From contig CAZRSF010000122.1 of NCBI GenBank assembly GCA_964602655.1, positions 1 to 8,678 of the forward strand: 8,678 bases of DNA, written 5' to 3'. Every line of letters begins with the position of its first letter. The first letter of the stretch is position 1. The position numbers were made by a program, and so were the translations under genes. The DNA is from Moduliflexus sp964602655. GTDB taxonomy: Bacteria > Moduliflexota > Moduliflexia > Moduliflexales > Moduliflexaceae. The notes under the pieces were generated by a model that saw only the letters and a program-made list of their open reading frames with translations, had not been told where the DNA came from and ran no database searches. Shown one piece after another: positions 1 to 6,225 of this stretch.

Positions 1-61
1 TGCAAGCGCGTTGCGTATTTGGACGGAAGAGGCTGAAGGTCAGAAGCGCATTCCGACATGA
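1..61 (+). CDS. Possible 3' tail of an upstream convergent gene (very uncertain)
   Basis: Reading from base 2, a frame stays open from the window edge to a TGA at 59-61 and encodes about 19 residues ending in ...EEAEGQKRIPT. It would converge on the rarD gene, and the inverted repeat at 78-107 would lie between the two stops, a usual place for a terminator. Nineteen residues are too few to recognise a family, and another frame is also open past this point, so this may be plain intergenic DNA. Confidence 0.2.
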   Translation, partial: ASALRIWTEEAEGQKRIPT

Positions 62-77
62 TTCTCCGCTGACATGG

Positions 78-107
78 CGTAGGTCGAAACTGGAGTTTCG
101 ACTTACG
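78..107. repeat. Strong inverted repeat, 14-bp arms with a 2-base centre
   Basis: The arms CGTAGGTCGAAACT and AGTTTCGACTTACG flank a central GG and pair at every position if one G-T wobble is allowed. The repeat lies 9 bases beyond the rarD stop. Read on the minus strand (the rarD transcript), no run of U follows the stem. Read on the plus strand, a T5 run comes 6 bases after the stem (114-118). It could be a hairpin ending transcription from one or both sides, or one copy of a dispersed intergenic palindrome. Deciding between these needs a genome copy count. A 2-base centre means the RNA loop must open one or two inner pairs. Confidence 0.6.
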
Positions 108-116
108 AAAAGGTTT

Positions 117-1013
117 TTAAACAGCGCGATTTGACACGGCTTGCGGCGTCGAAGGATGCGAAAGCGAATACAAGATCAATGCGCACCAGATACAGCCGAA
201 GCCGATGAGGTGAATGCGCGTGAACGGTTCATGATAGACTAACACGCCAAGCGTCAGCGCAATCGTGGGCGAGATGTACTGCATGAAACCGACGTGCGAC
301 AGCGGAATGCATTTGGCCGCCTGCGCAAACCAGTAGAGCGGTAAAAATGTCACAATGCCAGAAAAGACGAGCAGCGCGGTTGTTGAAGGCGAGAGCGCGC
401 CGAACGCGCCGATACCATGAATCTGTCGAAAAAGAATGTATCCTAATAGCCAGGGCATCAACAACCCGGTTTCAATACCAAGACCAACCATCGAATCCAC
501 CGGCGTCATCTTTTTGCATAATCCATACAGGCCGAACGTCACACTCAATGTCAGCGCGATCCAGGGGAGACGGCCATAATGCCAGGTCATCACTGCCACA
601 CCGAGCGCGGCGATTCCTACCGCCGCCCATTGCAGCCGGTTCAAGCGCTCGCGCATAACCACCACGCCCAATAACACTGAGAAGAGCGGGTTGATATAAT
701 AGCCGAAACTCGTGTCGAGGATATGGTTATGCGTGACCGCCCAGATGTACAAGAACCAGTTGGCGGTAATGAAGAGCGTGCTGAGGAGCAGCGCCCCCGC
801 CAATTTCGGCGTGGAAACGACGCGAAGCAGCGGACGCCACTGGCGCGAGATTGATAGCAGAATCGCGACAAAAACAAACGACCAGACCACCCGATGCGAC
901 AGGATTTCTAAGGCAGGCATCCCCTGAAGCAATTTCCAGTACGCTGGCAGCAAGCCCCAGGAGATGAACGCTGCGGCAGCATAAAATACGCCCTTTGTGG
1001 ATGACCGCATCAT
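117..1013 (-). CDS. rarD: RarD-type EamA-family inner-membrane transporter
   Basis: This 298-residue protein of the drug/metabolite transporter superfamily has the usual RarD length and about ten hydrophobic segments. The N-terminus has the RarD hallmark order: a short cytoplasmic start, the SWGLLPAYWKLL segment (about 18-29), then PALEILSHRVVWS (about 33-45). The second EamA half ends in YHEPFTRIHLIGF and a final membrane helix. RarD proteins are annotated as putative permeases (named after chloramphenicol sensitivity), but the transported substrate is not firmly known. The start ATG at 1013 overlaps the stop of the L,D-transpeptidase gene as ATGA, so translation is probably coupled. A second ATG immediately follows (1010) and could serve instead. 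Family assignment is strong; substrate is unassigned. Confidence 0.93.
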   Translation of the reverse strand: MMRSSTKGVFYAAAAFISWGLLPAYWKLLQGMPALEILSHRVVWSFVFVAILLSISRQWRPLLRVVSTPKLAGALLLSTLFITANWFLYIWAVTHNHILDTSFGYYINPLFSVLLGVVVMRERLNRLQWAAVGIAALGVAVMTWHYGRLPWIALTLSVTFGLYGLCKKMTPVDSMVGLGIETGLLMPWLLGYILFRQIHGIGAFGALSPSTTALLVFSGIVTFLPLYWFAQAAKCIPLSHVGFMQYISPTIALTLGVLVYHEPFTRIHLIGFGCIWCALILYSLSHPSTPQAVSNRAV

Positions 1014-1708
1014 TCGATAATTTCCACAAGCGTGCCGAGCGGGACAGCGCTGAACAATTCGATCACGTCTTTATTGTACATGCGAATGCAACCATGCGAG
1101 GCAGGGCGGCCAATCAAGCCTTCTTCCGGCGTGCCGTGAATATAGATAAACCGGGCGTGCGAGTCAATCCCCGCCCCGACGTTCAGCCCGGATTCCAACC
1201 CCCGCAGCCACATAATGCGCGTCGTCACAAGATCGTCGTCCACATCAGTATCGTCCGTATAAATTTTCGCCATTTCGCCATTATAGACGCGCGAACGAAA
1301 CACGCCACCGAGCGGGACGTTGTCGCCGATTTTTTCTGAAATTTTATGTGCGCCTAACGGCGTTTGATTGCTTCCCGCCCGATTTCCCGCGCCGAAGGCT
1401 GATCCGGAAATCGCGTATGACGCGACGGTTTCCCCTTGTTTCATCAGCAGCAGTTTTTGTTCTGAGAGAATGACAAGTATCGCGAATTGATCGTCTTGCA
1501 GGCCGAATCTGGTTCGGAGCTTTTCAAGCGCCTGCTGCACCGGCGCAGGCTGCGGCGCGACGAGCGATGCCTGCGAATCGTCTGTCTTTGGCGAAAAAGG
1601 AATCATTTCCATCAGCAGCGCCAATACTCCTCCAAGTAAAAGCCCCCCCAAAACAAACAGCGAAAATTTGCGTAATTTCGATGGCGCTTGTTTTTGTACA
1701 GCCTTCAT
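1010..1708 (-). CDS. Membrane-anchored L,D-transpeptidase (YkuD domain)
   Basis: This 232-residue protein has one N-terminal membrane segment (about residues 15-35, after a basic KLRK stretch), a Pro/Ala/Gln-rich linker, and a YkuD catalytic domain from about residue 75 to the end. The catalytic signature is present: His191 in IHGTPEEG and RPASHGCIRM with His205 and nucleophile Cys207. The family forms 3-3 cross-links in peptidoglycan or attaches proteins to it, acting on the outer face of the cytoplasmic membrane; which reaction this member performs cannot be told. An in-frame ATG at 1816 would give 268 residues, and others lie at 1735 and 1723. I chose 1708 because GGAG (1718-1721, minus strand) sits 9 bases before it and the resulting N-terminus is a clean signal anchor. 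The upstream codons look like translated 5' leader. It heads a two-gene unit with rarD. Confidence 0.9.
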   Translation of the reverse strand: MKAVQKQAPSKLRKFSLFVLGGLLLGGVLALLMEMIPFSPKTDDSQASLVAPQPAPVQQALEKLRTRFGLQDDQFAILVILSEQKLLLMKQGETVASYAISGSAFGAGNRAGSNQTPLGAHKISEKIGDNVPLGGVFRSRVYNGEMAKIYTDDTDVDDDLVTTRIMWLRGLESGLNVGAGIDSHARFIYIHGTPEEGLIGRPASHGCIRMYNKDVIELFSAVPLGTLVEIIE

Positions 1709-1717
1709 GTTTTGTTT

Positions 1718-1721
1718 CTCC
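1718..1721 (-). promoter_or_regulatory. Ribosome binding site deciding the L,D-transpeptidase start
   Basis: GGAG on the minus strand, 9 bases before the ATG at 1708. None of the upstream in-frame ATGs (1816, 1735, 1723) has a comparable site, which favours the shorter 232-residue protein. Confidence 0.6.
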
Positions 1722-1815
1722 ATTGGTGTTGTCATGCAGGCTGAAAGAATGCGGCGGCGAAAAATCGTCAAGGAAAAATATGAAAGAAAGAGTGTATTTA
1801 CGCAGTCAGACAACA

Positions 1816-1821
1816 ATTATA
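1816..1821 (-). promoter_or_regulatory. Candidate -10 element for the L,D-transpeptidase/rarD unit
   Basis: A perfect TATAAT lies on the minus strand about 110 bases before the chosen start. The -35 position at 16-18 bases holds only AT-rich sequence without a good TTGACA match, and the region is AT-rich overall, so a chance hit is possible. If real, this promoter is back-to-back with the tetR promoter, and the TetR palindrome at 1863-1876 lies about 45-60 bases upstream of it. Confidence 0.3.
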
Positions 1822-1831
1822 AAATTTTTGC

Positions 1832-1859
1832 TTGACAAAAAATAGGAACTATTTATTTT
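1832..1859 (+). promoter_or_regulatory. Probable sigma-70-type promoter of the tetR gene
   Basis: A consensus -35 TTGACA (1832-1837) is followed after 16 bases by TATTTT (1854-1859), a 4-of-6 match to the -10 consensus. The expected transcription start is around 1865-1867, inside the palindrome at 1863-1876. That is the geometry of simple repression by the gene's own product. The -35 is convincing; the exact -10 register is not. Confidence 0.6.
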
Positions 1860-1862
1860 AGT

Positions 1863-1876
1863 ACTGATTAGTCAGT
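1863..1876. promoter_or_regulatory. Operator palindrome 1, probable TetR binding site
   Basis: ACTGATTAGTCAGT is a perfect 5-bp inverted repeat (ACTGA / TCAGT) around a 4-base centre. It overlaps the predicted transcription start of tetR and ends 23 bases before its ATG. A sister site with the same arms and spacing lies at 2545-2558. Two matching copies flanking a TetR-family gene are strong circumstantial evidence for an autoregulatory operator. The shape (short inverted repeat beside the promoter) is typical of the family. Confidence 0.75.
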
Positions 1877-1899
1877 TTTAATATTTTGAAGGAGAAAAG

Positions 1900-2523
1900 A
1901 TGGCAAAACGAAATTACACTCCGAACGCCCAGCAGCGCATTTTAGAAACCGCGCGAAAAGTTTTTGCTGAAAAAGGCTTCGACGGGGCGCGGGTAGATGA
2001 AATCGCCAAAGAAGCCGGTGTGCCGAAATCGCTGATTTATTATCATTTTCCGAGCAAAGAGGCGATTCTCGAAGAGTTGATGAACGCCTGTCTTGCCGAG
2101 TATCAAGCGATTTTGCATCAATTTTTTAACGATCCGGTGGACTCCGAACCGGAGGTGCTGCTGCGTCATGTTCAATCCGGTTATCTGAAGTTTTTGGAAA
2201 TGAACGAGGATGTGATTAGAATTATCAGCATGGAAGCGTTAAAAAAGAATTCCCCTGCCGCGAAATTGACCTTCAAATTCGTTGAATCATTGATGCGTAT
2301 CGAAGAGCAACGCCTTCCTAAATTTGGTGAATTTGATGCGCAGCAGCGGATGCATCGGATGGTGATGGAATTTTTTGCGAGTTTTGTGCCAGTGACAATC
2401 TTCTTCTGTTTCCGCGACGCCTGGAGCGAGCATTTTAACACGGATCAGGAAACGGTAACGCGCGATTTCTTGCGCGTGTACGACGCCACCTACGGCGCAT
2501 ATCGCCGCCAGCAGGATCGGTAA
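1900..2523 (+). CDS. TetR/AcrR-family transcriptional regulator
   Basis: This 207-residue protein has the standard TetR length. The N-terminal DNA-binding domain (about residues 10-57) runs ILETARKVFAEKGFDGARV then the helix-turn-helix DEIAKEAGVPKSLIYYHFPSKEAI, with the diagnostic YYHFPSKE ending. The all-helical C-terminal half (about 60-207) should form the dimer and the ligand pocket. It is divergent, as usual, so the inducer cannot be named. AAGGAG at 1889-1894 sits 5 bases before the ATG. The gene lies 40 bases before the radical SAM operon in the same direction, and both are preceded by the same palindrome. It probably represses itself and the operon, with release by a small molecule, perhaps a lipid or pathway substrate. 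That regulatory role is inferred from the sites, not shown. Confidence 0.93.
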   Translation: MAKRNYTPNAQQRILETARKVFAEKGFDGARVDEIAKEAGVPKSLIYYHFPSKEAILEELMNACLAEYQAILHQFFNDPVDSEPEVLLRHVQSGYLKFLEMNEDVIRIISMEALKKNSPAAKLTFKFVESLMRIEEQRLPKFGEFDAQQRMHRMVMEFFASFVPVTIFFCFRDAWSEHFNTDQETVTRDFLRVYDATYGAYRRQQDR

Positions 2524-2544
2524 AAAATTTTAAATATATTTAAA

Positions 2545-2558
2545 ACTGAGTGGTCAGT
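2545..2558. promoter_or_regulatory. Operator palindrome 2, probable TetR site controlling the radical SAM operon
   Basis: ACTGAGTGGTCAGT has the same ACTGA / TCAGT arms and 4-base centre as the site at 1863-1876 (12 of 14 bases identical; only two centre positions differ). It starts 22 bases after the tetR stop and ends 5 bases before the ATG of the first radical SAM gene, so a bound repressor would cover the leader and any ribosome site. Just upstream, TATATT (2535-2540) matches the -10 consensus at 5 of 6 positions, but no good -35 is visible at the right distance. The operon may therefore have its own weak promoter, be read through from tetR, or both. Confidence 0.75.
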
Positions 2559-2563
2559 ATAAA

Positions 2564-3964
2564 ATGAAAATCTTATTAATTCTTCCTCACGACAGTGTTT
2601 ATCGCTATCGAGGGCCAATTTCGAGGATTGCGCCCTACGTGCCGCTCACGCTGACAACGTTGGCGGCGTTAGTTCCTGAAGAATTTCAGGCGGAGATCAA
2701 CCTTGTTAACGAAGGCGTGCAGCCGCCATGCGACGGTTCGAAACAATATGACGTGGTCGGCATCACCTGCATGACATCATCAGCGCCTCGCGCGTACGAA
2801 CTGTCGGAATATTGGCGGACACGCGGCGCGTTCGTCGTGTTGGGCGGAGCGCATGTCAGCCTGATGCCAGAGGAAGCGATGCAGCACGCAGACGCAATTG
2901 TCATCGGGCCAGGCGAAACAAGCTGGCCTCAATTGCTGCGGGATTGGCGCAGGGGTTCACCACAAAAAATCTATCAGTCAGAGTATCCAGAGCAGCTTTC
3001 ATCGCCGTCACCTAAGCGCGATTTGCAAACGCGATTCGCCCATTTTCTCGCCGCGCCTCCCGTGATGGTCAATCGCGGCTGTCGGAATACGTGCCATTAT
3101 TGCTCGATTCCGAGGCTGTATGGGCGTAAATGCGTCAATCGTCCGATTGACGAAATCGTCGAAGAAATCAAGCGGCTCAAGACAAAAAACGTGCTTTTAT
3201 TTGCGTCAACGCTCAGTACTGACAAAGCCTACGCAAATGCCTTGTTCGAAGCGTTGATCCCGTTACGTATCAAATGGTCGAGCGCGGATACGATTGATAT
3301 CGCAGAAGATCGCGAATTCTTCGATCTGATGATTCGCAGCGGTTGCGAAGGCTTGCTGATCGGTTTCGAATCGTTCGGACAAGACAGCTTGAATACCGCT
3401 GGAAAACGCTGTAATCAAGTACGACACTACCGCGATTCGGTGCAGAAGCTTCATAAAAATGGCGTCACGGTGTTGGGCTGTTTCATGCTCGGTTTCGATC
3501 ATGATACGCCCGCCTCGCTGCGTCAGATGCCGGAGCTTGTTGACGACATCGGCATTGATGTCGCCCGGTATGCCATCGTCACCCCGTTTCCGGGAACGCC
3601 GCTGTTTCGGCGTCTGAAACAAGAGGGGCGCATTTTCACAGAAGATTGGTCGCTGTACGACAGCGGGCATGTCGTGTTTCGCCCTCAGCACATGTCGCCG
3701 GAAACATTGCAACAGGCGTATTATGACATCTGGCGCAAAACGTACCGCCTGCCTCGCATTTTGAAGCGCTTTTTTGCGGCGGCAAGCCATCGCAGCATGA
3801 TTCTGGCGGCAGGGCTTGGAATACGTCTTTACACAAGGCAATTGTTCGATATCGAATATCTCGATTTTTTACGAGCGTTCAACACGAATAACGAACCTCA
3901 GTGGAGGAATGCATCATGCATATCGCCTTTATTTCGCCAGCGCATGGAGCGCGGCACATTTTAG
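2564..3964 (+). CDS. B12-binding radical SAM enzyme 1 (HpnP/BchE-like group), DDN motif lost
   Basis: This is a 466-residue cobalamin-binding radical SAM protein. The N-terminal Rossmann-like domain (about 1-135) has the class pattern YDVVGIT...VVLGGAHVSLMPEEA (about 62-105) and no DxHxxG, so cobalamin would bind without a protein His ligand, as is usual in this class. The [4Fe-4S] motif is Cys173-x3-Cys177-x2-Cys180 in RGCRNTCHYC, followed by GFES (267-270). A C-terminal region runs from TPFPGTPLF (about 340-348) through MSPETLQ. Where its three neighbours carry a hydrophobic-DDN strand, this protein has LLFASTLSTD (211-220), so a normally conserved acidic pair is missing. Relatives methylate or rearrange unactivated carbons, often in lipids. 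The start has only a weak GAGTGG ribosome site inside operator 2. The 3' end overlaps enzyme 2 by 49 bases. Substrate unknown. Confidence 0.9.
   Translation: MKILLILPHDSVYRYRGPISRIAPYVPLTLTTLAALVPEEFQAEINLVNEGVQPPCDGSKQYDVVGITCMTSSAPRAYELSEYWRTRGAFVVLGGAHVSLMPEEAMQHADAIVIGPGETSWPQLLRDWRRGSPQKIYQSEYPEQLSSPSPKRDLQTRFAHFLAAPPVMVNRGCRNTCHYCSIPRLYGRKCVNRPIDEIVEEIKRLKTKNVLLFASTLSTDKAYANALFEALIPLRIKWSSADTIDIAEDREFFDLMIRSGCEGLLIGFESFGQDSLNTAGKRCNQVRHYRDSVQKLHKNGVTVLGCFMLGFDHDTPASLRQMPELVDDIGIDVARYAIVTPFPGTPLFRRLKQEGRIFTEDWSLYDSGHVVFRPQHMSPETLQQAYYDIWRKTYRLPRILKRFFAAASHRSMILAAGLGIRLYTRQLFDIEYLDFLRAFNTNNEPQWRNASCISPLFRQRMERGTF
3903..3907 (+). promoter_or_regulatory. Ribosome binding site deciding the start of radical SAM enzyme 2
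   Basis: GGAGG sits 8 bases before the ATG at 3916 and lies inside the coding sequence of enzyme 1. An in-frame GTG at 3901 would add five residues but would place this site after the start, so 3916 is the better choice. Confidence 0.75.
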
Positions 3965-5463
3965 ACCTCAAATATGTGCGGAAGACCTTTCTCGGATCAT
4001 CGGCCTCGACCTGCATGCCGCTGGTATTGCCGACATTGGCGGCGTTGACGCCGCCGGAACATGACATCGCGATGATTGATGAACAAACCGACGAAATTGA
4101 CTTTGATGCCGGGTATGATCTCGTCGCGATTACCGCATTGACTCCTGTCGCCACGCGCGCCTATCAGATTGCCGATGAATTCCGCAGTCGCGGTATATGG
4201 GTCGTATTAGGCGGTTTTCACGTCACGATGTTTCCCGAAGAAGCTCAAAAACACGCCGACACGATTTGTATCGGAGAAGCTGAAGGAACCTGGCCGGATT
4301 TTTTACGTGATTTTATTGTAAAACAAGCGAAACCGGAATATCGCGCGTATCAGAATGCCGATTTAGCGCAATGCGTCACGCCGCGTTGGGATTTGCTGCG
4401 TCCGCGCCGCTATCGGTTTTTCTCGATTCAGGCGTCACGCGGCTGCAAGTACAATTGCGATTTTTGCTCTGTCCGTTTCGTCTTTGGCCCCACGCGCTAT
4501 AAACCGGTTCAGAAGGTTATCCAGGAAATCCTGGCCGTTAAACGCTGTACGCTTCCTCGAAGTGACCGTTTTGTCCTGGTGGACGATAATCTGTTTTCGA
4601 ACCGACATTATGCGAAAGAGTTCTTGACTGCCCTGATTCCTTTGAAACTGAGATGGGAGTGTTTTGCGCCGCTGAATATTGCGCATGATGCCGAAATATT
4701 AGCGCTGCTTCAGGAAAGCGGATGCGACCGGTTGAGTATCGGGATCGAATCCATTTCTCAGGCGAGTCTGACCAGCGTGAACAAAGGCAACGTCAATAAA
4801 TATGATGAATACGTTGAAAGCATTGCCCGCATCCATGCTCGCGGCCTTCCGATTGTCGGGCTGTTTATGCTTGGTTTTGACGGCGATGACGAGACGATTT
4901 TTGAGAAAACATTCGAATTCATCCAGGAGACCGGCATCGCGTTCCCGATTTTCAGCATTGTAACGCCAGGCCCAGGGACGAGATTCTATGAGCGTTTGGT
5001 GCAGGAACAACGCATGCTGCATACACGCTGGGATGAATTCGACGGCACGCATGTCTGTTTTCAACCGAAGTTGATGAGTCCGGAAACGTTGCAGGCCGGG
5101 TACGAATGGATTATCGAAAAGTGCTATGCGTATGATCCGCTCTTCGAACGCACCGAACGGCTCTGGCGAGAAGGCGTGTTTACGCAATCTCATCAGCAAA
5201 ATGGTCTGAGGCTGCTGGCGAGCGCCATTCTGGCAAAAGAAATGGTCATGCGTCAATTCGATAATCGCCCTCTGCTGCCATTCTTGCGACGGACGTTCAC
5301 GGAACTCTGGTCAAAGCCGAAGAGCGATATTGTCTCGTTATTATTGAATCTTGGGTTGGCAGAATATGGGATCTATCTTGCTGAACGGGAACGCAGCGGC
5401 CAAGAACCGCGGCAAATCGCAGAAGTCGGCGCGATGCCGGCAGTTCGCAAGGCTGTCGCGTAA
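3916..5463 (+). CDS. B12-binding radical SAM enzyme 2 (HpnP/BchE-like group), long C-terminus
   Basis: This 515-residue protein is the longest of the four paralogues. It has a cobalamin-binding region at about 1-135, with YDLVAIT and VVLGGFHVTMFPEEA (about 96-110). The radical SAM motif is Cys177-x3-Cys181-x2-Cys184 in SRGCKYNCDFC. The intact acidic strand LVDDN is at 221-225 and GIES at 276-279. The TPGPGTRFY and MSPETLQ regions lie near 350 and 387. After that it carries about 120 further residues (roughly 395-515), hydrophobic-helical then charged, longer than in enzymes 1 and 3. It follows enzyme 1 with a 49-base overlap and precedes the methyltransferase gene by 4 bases. It shares with enzyme 1 the FHV/AHV form of the GG-x-H motif and the MSPETLQ wording, so the two appear to be a related pair. 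Reaction and substrate cannot be named. Confidence 0.92.
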   Translation: MHIAFISPAHGARHILDLKYVRKTFLGSSASTCMPLVLPTLAALTPPEHDIAMIDEQTDEIDFDAGYDLVAITALTPVATRAYQIADEFRSRGIWVVLGGFHVTMFPEEAQKHADTICIGEAEGTWPDFLRDFIVKQAKPEYRAYQNADLAQCVTPRWDLLRPRRYRFFSIQASRGCKYNCDFCSVRFVFGPTRYKPVQKVIQEILAVKRCTLPRSDRFVLVDDNLFSNRHYAKEFLTALIPLKLRWECFAPLNIAHDAEILALLQESGCDRLSIGIESISQASLTSVNKGNVNKYDEYVESIARIHARGLPIVGLFMLGFDGDDETIFEKTFEFIQETGIAFPIFSIVTPGPGTRFYERLVQEQRMLHTRWDEFDGTHVCFQPKLMSPETLQAGYEWIIEKCYAYDPLFERTERLWREGVFTQSHQQNGLRLLASAILAKEMVMRQFDNRPLLPFLRRTFTELWSKPKSDIVSLLLNLGLAEYGIYLAERERSGQEPRQIAEVGAMPAVRKAVA

Positions 5464-5467
5464 TTCA

Positions 5468-6223
5468 ATGAGCGCCTCGATTGAAAAACGCATGATCGGT
5501 AAAACGAAACGCTCATTATGGATGGATCTCTTCACAAGCAGAGAAACAAAATGCTCGTTATTCTGGAGCGCGAGCGGTATCATTGCCTTCTGCTTCATTG
5601 GGGCGATTGTTTCTTTGCGGCAATGGCGAGAAGCGTCGGTTTGGTCGGGGGTTGATCGTTTTTCAGGCTTCGTGCTGCTGATAAGCGCCGCGTTTGTATT
5701 GCAGCATGTCTATCTGTATTGCAAACTTCCGTCAGCGGCGCAGGTCGTAAAAGAAGCGTTCGGCGTTACGTATGATCCGTTGATGGGGCGATTCAACGCC
5801 CTGTTGCTCCTTTGCGAATCGGTCGTGTTTTTAGATTACGCCCGTTGGCACCTTTCGCCGTCGTTTTTGCGGCAGCCTGGCTTGCAATATGCCGGGATCG
5901 GCGTCTATCTGCTCGCGTTTGGCATGGTGGCCTGGGCGGATCGGTATCTTTCGCGGCATTTTGCTGCTTCCGCGCGAAACAGCGTTATCACGGTTGGCCC
6001 GTACCATTATGTTCGGCATCCGCGTTATGCCGGGTTGTTTCTCTCTCGCGTCGGATTTGCGTTGACGTTCGGCAGTTTGATCGAATGGGGGATTATTATC
6101 GGATGGTTTTGGGTCGTTCGGCGCAGAATCCGCATTGAAGAACGCCATCTCTATAAGCAATTCGGAGAAGAGTACGCGCGCTATATGCGCAAGACGGCAA
6201 GATTGCTGCCAGGAGTGTTTTAA
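5468..6223 (+). CDS. Isoprenylcysteine carboxyl methyltransferase (ICMT)-like membrane methyltransferase
   Basis: This 251-residue integral membrane protein has about five hydrophobic segments (roughly 31-50, 65-85, 110-128, 138-158, 188-215). The C-terminal SAM-binding signature of the ICMT/PEMT-like superfamily is clear: GPYHYVRHPRYAG (177-189), then a membrane hairpin, then RIEERHLYKQFGEEYARYM (about 222-240) and a closing LLPGVF. The family transfers methyl groups from SAM to lipophilic substrates at the membrane. Bacteria do not use it for CaaX proteins in general, so the real acceptor is open. The ATG at 5468 is 4 bases after the stop of enzyme 2 and has no obvious ribosome site, implying coupled translation. 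In-frame ATGs at 5492 and 5519 are alternatives that leave the domain intact. Its place between radical SAM genes suggests it acts on the same pathway intermediate. Confidence 0.87.
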   Translation: MSASIEKRMIGKTKRSLWMDLFTSRETKCSLFWSASGIIAFCFIGAIVSLRQWREASVWSGVDRFSGFVLLISAAFVLQHVYLYCKLPSAAQVVKEAFGVTYDPLMGRFNALLLLCESVVFLDYARWHLSPSFLRQPGLQYAGIGVYLLAFGMVAWADRYLSRHFAASARNSVITVGPYHYVRHPRYAGLFLSRVGFALTFGSLIEWGIIIGWFWVVRRRIRIEERHLYKQFGEEYARYMRKTARLLPGVF

Positions 6224-6225
6224 CG

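Noticed and set aside
1709..1816. 36-residue N-terminal extension of the L,D-transpeptidase starting at 1816
   Set aside because: The extension would put extra sequence before the signal anchor and has no ribosome site, whereas 1708 has GGAG at a good distance.
1567..1845. 92-codon plus-strand frame across the start of the L,D-transpeptidase and the divergent spacer
   Set aside because: It opposes the coding strand in its first half, and its second half covers promoter sequence; no family resemblance.
4699..5256. 185-codon open frame on the minus strand inside radical SAM gene 2 (and a 192-codon one at 3263-3841 inside gene 1)
   Set aside because: Both lie wholly opposite well-supported coding sequence and show no domain or start signal.
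5351..5467. 39-residue N-terminal extension of the methyltransferase starting at 5351
   Set aside because: It would overlap gene 2 by 113 bases and encodes a basic, low-complexity stretch that looks like out-of-frame reading; the ATG at 5468 directly after the gene 2 stop fits better.
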